NCBI RefSeq assembly: GCF_000699445.3
Contig: NC_067202.1
Coordinates: forward strand, 18,571,760-18,635,759
Source: Schistosoma haematobium
Taxonomy: Eukaryota > Platyhelminthes > Trematoda > Strigeidida > Schistosomatidae
Direction: 5' to 3'
Length of the DNA: 64,000 bases
Shown: one piece after another, positions 12,316 to 22,399 of the stretch
How the letters are laid out: each line of letters starts with the position of its first letter
Position numbering within the stretch: position 1 is the stretch's first letter
The notes under the pieces: generated by a model
The model's input: only the letters and a program-made list of their open reading frames with translations
Databases searched by the model: none
Told to the model about the DNA's origin: nothing
Program-made: the position numbers and the translations under genes

Positions 12316-13470
12316 TTGAATGCAAACATTGCTATTGTGAAGAACGAATCTGTTTGTTGAGGATTATATCAATACATATCTCATTTTATTTTCTTTCTAG
12401 CATGAATAATCAATATAGTAGTGTTCGTACTATATTTCAAACAGGAAGACTGAAATATATCTGTGCAATATGTCAAATAACTGGTTGACCAACAACACGA
12501 AACATCCACACATGTGTAATGTTCAAAACTTGTGTGTTATAACTCACATAAGTAACAGAAATGAACATGAATTTTAAAGTATCGTTATCTGTACATGGAA
12601 TAGGATATCTCATATAGATATTCGGTGAAAATTATTTCCAATTCTCTGTTTAATTATTCTATGTGATGTATGAAAAACACAAAACATTTTATGGCAGGTC
12701 ATCTATTTCCACCTTCATATTATGATTAGAAATTGTTCCATGATAGAATATAAAGGCTTCAGTGGATATGATCCATCCGACGAAGTAAATGTTCACGTTC
12801 CTTATGGCAGTAGGTCCACAGATTCTTCAGAATAAAACTAGTGAAAACAATTTTAAATCGGTCGACATATATTTGTTGATGTATAATATAGTGAAGTTGA
12901 AACCTGCTACAAATGATGGCAGTGAAGACCGTTTGTGACCATTATTGAGATGCGTAATTTGTTTCACAATAGTTCGATTATCGTTTCATAATAGTAAAGT
13001 TACTGTACACAGTTTGACGTAATGAAATCATCATGAAAAAGGAAGACAGCGCTAGTTTACAGTATAAAGTATACATTTTAATGATGATATTGAGGGGAAA
13101 TTCACGGAGTAGCTTTACGATAGGGAGTTAAGATATTTTCTACAAAGCTGATTTTCAGATGGAAGACGATCTTAATTATAAGCGGTAATATATTTATAAA
13201 CAGACGTTTCAAATTTCGTAATCAGAGCAATTTTGACGTTTGATTTTGAGCAAATTAACCAATCTCCATTGATCTTAAAGAATGGTATGAAAATGTGTAG
13301 CTTAATGGTGACGGGTGCGATGCATATTCACTTGCATTGTAGAGCAAGTGAGAACATAAATGCTTATGATTTGAATGAAAACTGAGTAGCACGGTATCAT
13401 ATTATGGGAAATGGTTAAGAGTGTGTGATTGAACACCTGTGGAAATTTCATACACACAGTTTCCTTTATC
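12316..13470. other. No gene recognised
   Basis: AT-rich intergenic sequence between the RTE 5' end and the Penelope-like flank. The frames present are short and low-complexity. Confidence 0.5.
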
Positions 13471-13480
13471 ATTTTGAAAA

Positions 13481-13550
13481 GAGCAAGAACAAATATTCTA
13501 GCAGAATAGCATGAATTCATTTTTATTTCGTTGGTTCTTGTCAGCTGCTT
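13481..13550 (-). ncRNA. Minimal hammerhead-like motif downstream of Penelope-like element (decayed)
   Basis: On the minus strand the order is AGCAG, CTGACAA, a short GAACCAAC stem-loop, then GAAA, and further on TTGCTC, which can pair with AGCAG as stem I. The core differs from the hammerhead consensus CUGANGA at one site (A for G8). The same motif, with a correct CUGACGA core, lies at 57688-57727. Both sit about 0.4-0.5 kb 3' of a Penelope-like C-terminus, where minimal hammerheads are known in such elements. Confidence 0.5.
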
Positions 13551-13859
13551 ACAACCTGTGATATTTAAAATCATAATTACATAATGGGTTTAAATCACTT
13601 ACATGAAAGAGTCTGATTGGACGTTATATTGAAGACATATTCGAAAGGTATAGCAAGGGTTTAAATAAATTTAATAGACTTACTATTCAAAATATATACC
13701 TTATGTGAGGAAGGAACATCGAGACAACAGTTCAAACGTTTAGAAACAAGTAAACCTTGATAGGAATGAAATGAGTAGAGTTCAGTTGATAGAATAAGAT
13801 AGTTGGAATACAACTCAATGGTGTGATAAATCAAAGAAAGAGTTCAAAGCAAAGGAGAA

Positions 13860-13917
13860 ATATTCAGATATAACAAAGGAATAATAATCACCAAATCAGG
13901 GAAAAATTAATAAACTT
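13860..13917 (-). pseudogene. Penelope-like element, last codons and start of 3' UTR
   Basis: Read on the minus strand this encodes KFINFSLIW followed by a stop. It completes the Penelope-like C-terminus whose upstream part (ending CVQKE) is at 21984-22390. The BEL/Pao array was inserted between the two halves. Confidence 0.75.
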
Positions 13918-14470
13918 TGTAGAATTCAAACTTCGGTTTGGATAGAAGAATAGCCGAACGGGGACTTTAGACACGCGCCCTTTTCCGTCGAAATCAAAAC
14001 AAGTATTCGGGTAAATAGCGGTTCTATAATTCATCATAAATTTAAATGTAAATCGTTACCTAAACAAATATTACCACCTGGCTATTCAACCAATAATTGT
14101 TCAATCAATCAAATCTAAATTACAAAAAATAAAGAAGTTGATAGAAGATGAGGGAAAATTACCAGTCACAACAAATGAACGTTATTCTATCGTGACTGGA
14201 TAGAACACACACAAAAGGAGGAGCAAATCAATATGGCTACGGCCAAGAACAAGTGTCAAGTGAAGCAACACAGATGAAGTTCAGGAAGAAACACAAACTT
14301 AGTGAATGCGTAAGAAAAACAAAAACTATCATAAAAAATACAAGTATTAACAATTCAAATGTAATCAAAATACAACAATGTACAATTAAGGGGATCAATA
14401 GGAACAAAGTACAAGTATATACATGGAGGGATTTTCACCAACACAAAAAACCTTCAAAATGGATCTTACA
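13918..14470 (-). repeat. BEL/Pao LTR 1 (3' LTR of the array)
   Basis: Runs from TGTAGAATTC to ATCTTACA, so TG...CA on either strand. Its left (outer) end reads ATTCAAACTTCGG, unlike LTR 2 and LTR 3. Its right end, next to the polypurine tract, matches LTR 2. Confidence 0.9.
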
Positions 14471-14954
14471 CTGGCCCCTCCATACCACACAAGCTACCTT
14501 GATGTCTACGGTCATGGTTCATTATATAACATATCACACCATAGGAATGAGTAGGACTTACAACATTACGCTTGCTCGACCTAACTACATTTATAACAAC
14601 AAAGACTAATCCAAAGCTTCAAGGAGACCTGCTTCACTTGTTCTCTGGTGATCAACAATTACAGTCGTGATATAGACTTAATTACTCTTCCCCAAACTCC
14701 ACCCACGCTGCTGGATGGGGGCCTCGCTGACAATTCAATGTTTATCTTCTGATTCGACTGCTGCACAAACTTGCTTAACTCAGAAACTGTCATCACGAAG
14801 CTTGACGCACTGTCTTGTTAATCTCCGTAAGTTTCCTTCTTCCAATAAAACGTAATAGAGCCATTAAAAATGAATCAGTAATCAAACTACACATCATTTC
14901 AATATGTACTGCCCATGTTTGCAAACAAGTAAACACATATCCATACCCTTTGTC

Positions 14955-15350
14955 TCATGATCTTCCTATGTGTCTTTGTTCTTTAGGACAATGTCTAATT
15001 ATCATTTTCGTCACTAAGTGTCGACTGGGTAAAATTACTGGATGTTTAAAAGCATTAAGGAAATCTGAGTATCTTAGTCGACCTCCAACGCAGAGTAATC
15101 CATCAAGCATTATCAATGATAAACCTTTCAGATCATCATAACTAACTACTTTACTGCTGTTTTTAAATTCACTAAGTACTTCTCCATACACTTCCCTCTG
15201 AACCATCAATAAAATCTTACGCTTGGCAATCTCAAGCTCTTTGACCTTTAAACATCCTAGATGAACGGATCCTTCACAACTCGGTAAACGAAGTACCATC
15301 AGGAATTCGATGAACCTTCTAAACCAGGTTACAGCTCTGACTAATTTCAA
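14955..15350 (-). pseudogene. BEL/Pao integrase N-terminal region, copy 1 (truncated)
   Basis: A 131-residue frame. It holds the pre-integrase GLLCVGGRLRYSD segment and the His-rich zinc-binding region with HPVILPSRHLVTKMII and a following H...H pattern, as in BEL/Pao integrases. It ends at RHIGRS before any DDE catalytic core. About 480 bp of non-coding internal sequence, including remnants of the C-terminal tail, separates it from LTR 1. It lies in frame with the RT segment upstream, separated by one stop. Confidence 0.85.
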
Positions 15351-15914
15351 CTACTCGGAATAATAAGAGAGAATAGGTGACATGTTGTACTTTATACTAC
15401 TCAAGTTAACCACAGCAGTTTTTCTAAACTCAATATCGTCAGGAGTATGTTCCGGACAGTCAGTGATTGTTATATAAAATTCGCCCTGCAATAAAGTAGG
15501 ACATTTGAACCAAGATTCAAGATCGGTCATTTTTTGTATACTTCCTCTACATAATAATTCACTTATATGCTTAACGAAACTGTTTGCTTGATCACAAGTG
15601 GGAATGGATATCAAGCAATCATCAACATAGAAATTATTCTTGACATCATCTACAACATAACCATCATAACCGTCTGAGAATATTTGGGCCGTCTTATTCA
15701 AGGCAAAGTTCGCGTGAAATAGCGATGATGTGGCATCAAGTGGATGGGATGTCATTTGAAACTCGGATGGTTCCATCGACATGTCTCCCTCCTGCCACCA
15801 CAGAAATCTTGAAGCTCCTCGATCAGACTCAGGGACCTTCACTTGCATGAACATTTCTTCAACATCTGCAGGGATTGCAACTGCCTCCTTGCAAAAACTT
15901 ATTAATATACACAC
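15351..15914 (-). pseudogene. BEL/Pao reverse transcriptase fragment, copy 1
   Basis: A 187-residue frame with ADVEEMFMQVKVPESDR, SRFLWW, the FHANFALNKTA region and the catalytic NNFYVDDCLIS, all typical of BEL/Pao RT. Downstream it jumps within a few residues to ESWFKCPTLLQGE, the linker that normally precedes integrase. The rest of RT and the RNase H domain are therefore deleted. Frameshifts join it to the upstream finger region at 15954-16100. Confidence 0.9.
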
Positions 15915-15953
15915 CTTAACTCAGCAGTGGTATCGGGTTCTTGATAAATCATA

Positions 15954-16679
15954 TCATTTGGGAAACCCCTGCAAACTGGGCGGCACAATCATGAACCACT
16001 CTAAGTTCTCCTGGTTTTTCATGTTTAATACTGCATGATGAGGTAAATACCATCGAGGGCGATAATAAGAATGCAAATATATTTCAAGGACCCTCTCCGC
16101 ATAAGTCTTAGTAAAATTACTTTCAATACCTTTGATACACCTGATGTGCAGACTGACATCCTTGGACAACATACTCTTCAAACTCTGCAATCTACGATTT
16201 GCTACTTCATAATTATCCACATTCATATTTAGATTCTTTTTCCACGGTAAAGAAACTACAAAATGACCACTGACGAAGCACGTGCGCCCTTCCACAATCT
16301 TTATAGCTGCCTTATTGGCTACTGATAACGACTTATCGCTTGAATGGACATCTACAAGCTCTACATCATAAGGCTTAAGTATTTCGTTCTCCAACGACTG
16401 TACTTTACTAGTATAATTAACAACTCTTTTCCTATATACCGGGCATGATGACTTATCATATACACCGTGGCTTGTCGAGTCGATGTGCAGCAGAGCGTGA
16501 TGTCTCTTCTCACAACTGTTAACATTACAGAGCCTTGTCATCTTGCATTCATTGACCTTATGTCCTTGTCTAAGACAGACGAAACAAATGCCTTTGCTTT
16601 TAGCGTGAGACCATCGGTCTTGAACTGTAAGCGCTAAGAACTGTGGACATTTATAAATAGCATGATCGCAGGAACACAT
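15954..16679 (-). pseudogene. BEL/Pao gag zinc knuckles, protease region and start of RT, copy 1
   Basis: A 241-residue frame starting at the Cys-rich gag end (CSCDHAIYKCPQF, then CFVCLRQGHKVNECKM, a CCHC knuckle), followed by a region where aspartic protease is expected, then WYLPHHAVLNMKNQ, the beginning of RT. It is in the same frame as the upstream gag frame (16800-17642), from which it is separated only by one TGA. The end of the frame (FMIVPPSLQGFPK) is a frameshifted version of the usual RT finger motif. The product would be a gag-pol polyprotein. Confidence 0.85.
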
Positions 16680-16799
16680 ACTGCATTTAGTTTTCGCTGT
16701 CGAACTATTCCCTTGCTCCGGCTGCGCGTGACAGTTTGTCTTTACGTTATGCCCTTTTCGTGAACGATTTGCTAACCGTCCAAATCTACTACAAGCTAC

Positions 16800-17642
16800 T
16801 CACGCACGCGATGCGATAAACTGAGTGAGTTCGTGAAACGTCGGCTCTCTATCATCTTCGGTCAATTTATCCACCCAGTCCGCCCACTGAGCTTGCATAG
16901 GTTGAGGCAAGAGTCTCACTATTCTTTCCAAAGCAACTAAGGAATTTAGATCAGAGGTATAATTCATCTGTTCCAAGACCATAGCATAGTTTTCCATTTT
17001 AATAGCCAAGTTTGATAGTTGTTCTCCGTCAGTATAATCAAAATTCACAGCATTGAATAAGTCCTCTAATGTTTCTCGAGCGATTAAATGAGACTGTCCG
17101 AACAAACGTTTTAGAATTTCCCTTGCTCTTTTATAACCAGAGGATGCTTCCATCATGACACAACCCTCAATAGCTGTTTTTGCCTTGCCCTTACAATAGT
17201 GCATCAAATAGAGCAAACATTGGCTATCATCAGTGACTCTTGACGCTACATAGGTCTCAAATTCCCTTATAATTATCCAGTATCCTCTTGGCTGTCCATC
17301 GAAATAACTCAATTCAACCCTTGGTAGTTCTAGACCAACAACCGGCGCTATAGGCAAAACGCTTTTTCCTGATAATTCAAGCCTTTGCTTCTCCTTTAAA
17401 CAAAGATATTTTACGTCATCTGTCATCGAATTAAGACTAGAGTCACTACCATGATAATCAATCCTATTCGAGTCTGAACCATGACACTTAAGGACATCAA
17501 AAGGCACTTGCTTGGTAATAGGGGATTCTTCATTAACATGAACGATTTTTGAGCTTGATTTCCTTCGACGATTAGTTGGCATCATAAGCGAAACGACCAA
17601 ATATTTCCAGAAACGATTATCAAATCCGCGAACGATTACCAA
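16800..17642 (-). pseudogene. BEL/Pao gag, N-terminal part, copy 1
   Basis: A 280-residue frame; a probable start is the internal Met at MMPTNRRRKSSS. It contains the Pao gag core: LPRVELSYFDGQPRGYWIII, a CLLYLMHYCKGKAKTAIEGC helix, and RAREILKRLFGQSHLIARE. It stops at a TGA (16800-16802), after which the same frame stays open for 123 bp into the zinc-knuckle segment. The identical TGA occurs in copy 2, so it arose before the duplication or is tolerated, for example by readthrough. Mutation is the simpler explanation. Confidence 0.88.
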
Positions 17643-17674
17643 ACGACTTCGGCCAATTAATAATTGTTTAGAAC

Positions 17675-18227
17675 TGTAGAATCCAAACTAAGGTTTGGAT
17701 AGAAGAATAGCCGAACGGGGACTTTAGACACGCGCCCTTTTCCGTCGAAATCAAAACAAGTATTCGGGTAAATAGCGGTTCTATAATTCATCATAAATTT
17801 AAATGTAAATCGTTACCTAAACAAATATTACCACCTGGCTATTCAACCAATAATTGTTCAATCAATCAAATCTAAATTACAAAAAATAAAGAAGTTGATA
17901 GAAGATGAGGGAAAATTACCAGTCACAACAAATGAACGTTATTCTATCGTGACTGGATAGAACACACACAAAAGGAGGAGCAAATCAATATGGCTACGGC
18001 CAAGAACAAGTGTCAAGTGAAGCAACACAGATGAAGTTCAGGAAGAAACACAAACTTAGTGAATGCGTAAGAAAAACAAAAACTATCATAAAAAATACAA
18101 GTATTAACAATTCAAATGTAATCAAAATACAACAATGTACAATTAAGGGGATCAATAGGAACAAAGTACAAGTATATACATGGAGGGATTTTCACCAACA
18201 CAAAAAACCTTCAAAATGGATCTTACA
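17675..18227 (-). repeat. BEL/Pao LTR 2 (middle LTR, recombinant)
   Basis: 553 bp. Its left end (ATCCAAACTAAGG) is like LTR 3 and its right end (CAAAAAACC...GGATC) is like LTR 1. This is the pattern expected of a hybrid LTR made by unequal crossing-over between the 5' and 3' LTRs of sister copies. Confidence 0.9.
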
Positions 18228-18711
18228 CTGGCCCCTCCATACCACACAAGCTACCTTGATGTCTACGGTCATGGTTCATTATATAACATATCACACCATA
18301 GGAATGAGTAGGACTTACAACATTACGCTTGCTCGACCTAACTACATTTATAACAACAAAGACTAATCCAAAGCTTCAAGGAGACCTGCTTCACTTGTTC
18401 TCTGGTGATCAACAATTACAGTCGTGATATAGACTTAATTACTCTTCCCCAAACTCCACCCACGCTGCTGGATGGGGGCCTCGCTGACAATTCAATGTTT
18501 ATCTTCTGATTCGACTGCTGCACAAACTTGCTTAACTCAGAAACTGTCATCACGAAGCTTAACGCACTGTCTTGTTAATCTCCGTAAGTTTCCTTCTTCC
18601 AATAAAACGTAATAGAGCCATTAAAAATGAATCAGTAATCAAACTACACATCATTTCAATATGTACTGCCCATGTTTGCAAACAAGTAAACACATATCCA
18701 TACCCTTTGTC

Positions 18712-19107
18712 TCATGATCTTCCTATGTGTCTTTGTTCTTTAGGACAATGTCTAATTATCATTTTCGTCACTAAGTGTCGACTGGGTAAAATTACTGGAT
18801 GTTTAAAAGCATTAAGGAAATCTGAGTATCTTAGTCGACCTCCAACGCAGAGTAATCCATCAAGCATTATCAATGATAAACCTTTCAGATCATCATAACT
18901 AACTACTTTACTGCTGTTTTTAAATTCACTAAGTACTTCTCCATACACTTCCCTCTGAACCATCAATAAAATCTTACGCTTGGCAATCTCAAGCTCTTTG
19001 ACCTTTAAACATCCTAGATGAACGGATCCTTCACAACTCGGTAAACGAAGTACCATCAGGAATTCGATGAACCTTCTAAACCAGGTTACAGCTCTGACTA
19101 ATTTCAA
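18712..19107 (-). pseudogene. BEL/Pao integrase N-terminal region, copy 2 (truncated)
   Basis: Same 131-residue product as copy 1, with the same truncation after RHIGRS. The zinc-binding His residues are conserved and the DDE core is absent. Confidence 0.85.
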
Positions 19108-19671
19108 CTACTCGGAATAATAAGAGAGAATAGGTGACATGTTGTACTTTATACTACTCAAGTTAACCACAGCAGTTTTTCTAAACTCAATATCGTCAGG
19201 AGTATGTTCCGGACAGTTAGTGAGTGTTATATAAAATTCGCCCTGCAATAAAGTAGGACATTTGAACCAAGATTCAAGATCGGTCATTTTTTGTATACTT
19301 CCTCTACATAATAATTCACTTATATGCTTAACGAAACTGTTTGCTTGATCACAAGTGGGAATGGATATCAAGCAATCATCAACATAGAAATTATTCTTGA
19401 CATCATCTACAACATAACCATCATAACCGTCTGAGAATATTTGGGCCGTCTTATTCAAGGCAAAGTTCGCGTGAAATAGCGATGATGTGGCATCAAGTGG
19501 ATGGGATGTCATTTGAAACTCGGATGGTTCCATCGACATGTCTCCCTCCTGCCACCACAGAAATCTTGAAGCTCCTCGATCAGACTCAGGGACCTTCACT
19601 TGCATGAACATTTCTTCAACATCTGCAGGGATTGCAACTGCCTCCTTGCAAAAACTTATTAATATACACAC
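19108..19671 (-). pseudogene. BEL/Pao reverse transcriptase fragment, copy 2
   Basis: Same 187-residue frame as copy 1, with FYVDD. It differs by two residues (ITLTNCPEH against ITITDCPEH) in the linker. It shares the RNase H deletion and the upstream frameshifts with copy 1, showing that the damage predates the duplication. Confidence 0.9.
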
Positions 19672-19710
19672 CTTAACTCAGCAGTGGTATCGGGTTCTTG
19701 ATAAATCATA

Positions 19711-20435
19711 TCATTTGGGAAACCCCTGCAAACTGGGCGGCACAATCATGAACCACTCTAAGTTCTCCTGGTTTTTCATGTTTAATACTGCATGATGAGG
19801 TAAATACCATCGAGGGCGATAATAAGAATGCAAATATATTTCAAGGACCCTCTCCGCATAAGTCTTAGTAAAATTACTTTCAATACCTTTGATACACCTG
19901 ATGTGCAGACTGACATCCTTGGACAACATACCCTTCAAACTCTGTAATCTATGATTTGCTACTTCATAATTATCCACATTCATATTTAGATTCTTTTTCC
20001 ACGGTAAAGAAACTACAAAATGACCACTGACGAAGCACGTGCGCCCTTCCACAATCTTTATAGCTGCCTTATTGGCTACTGATAACGACTTATCGCTTGA
20101 ATGGACATCTACAAGCTCTACATCATAAGGCTTAAGTATTTCGTTCTCCAACGACTGTACTTTACTAGTATAATTAACAACTCGTTTCCTAATTCCGGGC
20201 ATGATAGCTTATCATTTACACCGTGGCTTGTCGAGTCGATGTGCAGCAGAGCGTGATGTCTCTTCTCACAACTGTTAACATTACAGAGCCTTGTCATCTT
20301 GCATTCATTGACCTTATGTCCTTGTCTAAGACAGACGAAACAAATGCCTTTGCTTTTAGCGTGAGACCATCGGTCTTGAACTGTAAGCGCTAAGAACTGT
20401 GGACATTTATAAATAGCATGATCGCAGGAACACAT
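19711..20435 (-). pseudogene. BEL/Pao zinc knuckles to RT start, copy 2 (extra frameshift)
   Basis: Counterpart of 15954-16679, but split into two overlapping frames (20435-20118 and 20202-19711). A net 1-bp loss near 20190-20215 shifts the frame after HGVNDKLSCP. Copy 1 is open across this point, so this lesion arose after the duplication. The CCHC knuckle is intact. Confidence 0.85.
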
Positions 20436-20555
20436 ACTGCATTTAGTTTTCGCTGTCGAACTATTCCCTTGCTCCGGCTGCGCGTGACAGTTTGTCTTTA
20501 CGTTATGCCCTTTTCGTGAACGATTTGCTAACCGTCCAAATCTACTACAAGCTAC

Positions 20556-21398
20556 TCACGCACGCGATGCGATAAACTGAGTGAGTTCGTGAAACGTCGG
20601 CTCTCTATCATCTTCGGTCAATTTATCCACCCAGTCCGCCCACTGAGCTTGCATAGGTTGAGGCAAGAGTCTCACTATTCTTTCCAAAGCAACTAAGGAA
20701 TTTAGATCAGAGGTATAATTCATCTGTTCCAAGACCATAGCATAGTTTTCCATTTTAATAGCCAAGTTTGATAGTTGTTCTCCGTCAGTATAATCAAAAT
20801 TCACAGCATTGAATAAGTCCTCTAATGTTTCTCGAGCGATTAAATGAGACTGTCCGAACAAACGTTTTAGAATTTCCCTTGCTCTTTTATAACCAGAGGA
20901 TGCTTCCATCATGACACAACCCTCAATAGCTGTTTTTGCCTTGCCCTTACAATAGTGCATCAAATAGAGCAAACATTGGCTATCATCAGTGACTCTTGAC
21001 GCTACATAGGTCTCAAATTCCCTTATAATTATCCAGTATCCTCTTGGCTGTCCATCGAAATAACTCAATTCAACCCTTGGTAGTTCTAGACCAACAACCG
21101 GCGCTATAGGCAAAACGCTTTTTCCTGATAATTCAAGCCTTTGCTTCTCCTTTAAACAAAGATATTTTACGTCATCTGTCATCGAATTAAGACTAGAGTC
21201 ACTACCATGATAATCAATCCTATTCGAGTCTGAACCATGACACTTAAGGACATCAAAAGGCACTTGCTTGGTAATAGGGGATTCTTCATTAACATGAACG
21301 ATTTTTGAGCTTGATTTCCTTCGACGATTAGTTGGCATCATAAGCGAAACGACCAAATATTTCCAGAAACGATTATCAAATCCGCGAACGATTACCAA
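20556..21398 (-). pseudogene. BEL/Pao gag, N-terminal part, copy 2
   Basis: The 280-residue frame is the same as copy 1, ending at the same TGA (20556-20558). I saw no amino-acid difference between the two gag copies. Confidence 0.88.
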
Positions 21399-21430
21399 AC
21401 GACTTCGGCCAATTAATAATTGTTTAGAAC

Positions 21431-21983
21431 TGTAGAATCCAAACTAAGGTTTGGATAGAAGAATAGCCGAACGGGGACTTTAGACACGCGCCCTTTTCCG
21501 TCGAAATCAAAACAAGTATTCGGGTAAATAGCGGTTCTATAATTCATCATAAATTTAAATGTAAATCGTTACCTAAACAAATATTACCACCTGGCTATTC
21601 AACCAATAATTGTTCAATCAATCAAATCTAAATTACAAAAAATAAAGAAGTTGATAGAAGATGAGGGAAAATTACCAGTCACAACAAATGAACGTTATTC
21701 TATCGTGACTGGATAGAACACACACAAAAGGAGGAGCAAATCAATATGGCTACGGCCAAGAACAAGTGTCAAGTGAAGCAACACAGATGAAGTTCAGGAA
21801 GAAACACAAACTTAGTGAATGCGTAAGAAAAACAAAAACTATCATAAAAAATACAAGTATTAACAATTCAAATGTAATCAAAATACAACAATGTACAATT
21901 AAGGGGATCAATAGGAACAAAGTACAAGTATATACATGGAGGGATTTTCACCAACACACAAAACCTTCAAAATGTATCTTACA
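21431..21983 (-). repeat. BEL/Pao LTR 3 (5' LTR of the array)
   Basis: 553 bp, from TGTAGAATCC to ATCTTACA. Its right (outer) end differs from the other two LTRs (CACAAAACC...GTATC). The left end matches LTR 2. The element's transcription would start in this LTR and run leftwards. Confidence 0.9.
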
Positions 21984-22390
21984 ACCTCCTCCTTTTGAAC
22001 GCATAAATCGGGCTTTTGGCTCCTGAGAGCAACTACTCCAGCAAACGTCAGAAGACTGGAGTTTGGCGGCTTGCTAATCACCTTGAATGATTTTAGGGTA
22101 TCGACCTGATGTCCTGTATCAAGAAGATGTTTGGTGATTGCAATATTTGTAGTCTTTCTTTCTCTTGTTCTGAGGCTTTTTAGAACATATTAAAAAAAAT
22201 CTGAGATATTCCCCTCTTTTTGTTCGGCCAGTGTAGCTGCTTTGGCAGGTACACGTAAATTTATAAATACAATTGGCGGTAACATGAAAAGGATGCTTAT
22301 CAACCTTCGATTGAGTTACTGAGCATGTTGTTTTATACAGAATTTGAAGTTTGGCCGCCGGAAATGATGCATTCAGAAACCTGTTGCATT
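21984..22390 (-). pseudogene. Penelope-like element, GIY-YIG endonuclease and C-terminus
   Basis: Translation of the minus strand gives CIYKFTCTCQSSYTGRTKR, the GIY-YIG nuclease entry of Penelope-like elements, then ITKHLLDTGHQVDTLKSF, and the family C-terminus LRSQKPDLCVQKE. At least one frameshift lies near 22180-22200. The reading continues on the far side of the BEL/Pao array at 13917. Only the endonuclease end remains; the RT is missing. It is of a different subfamily from the 58.6-60 kb copy. Confidence 0.85.
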
Positions 22391-22399
22391 ATTATTGAG

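Larger units (their letters stand above)
13918..21983 (-). mobile_element. Tandem BEL/Pao LTR retrotransposon (three LTRs, two internal regions)
   Basis: Three 553-bp LTRs alternate with two internal regions of about 3.2 kb. The unit period is 3757 then 3756 bp. All run on the minus strand. The internal copies are almost identical; scattered differences cluster near 16165-16210 and 16425-16465. Each internal region has gag and zinc knuckle, a partial RT with YVDD, and the integrase zinc-binding region. The RNase H and integrase catalytic core are missing, so both copies derive from one deletion derivative. A purine-rich tract (GGAGGGGCCAG) abuts the downstream LTR in each unit. The right flank has an extra ACCTC where the left flank has AACTT, compatible with a diverged 5-bp target duplication. 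Confidence 0.93.

Noticed and set aside
14253..14609. 118-residue plus-strand frame repeated at 18010 and 21766
   Set aside because: It lies inside the BEL/Pao LTR on the opposite strand and repeats only because the LTR repeats. It is Lys/Thr-rich with no motif.
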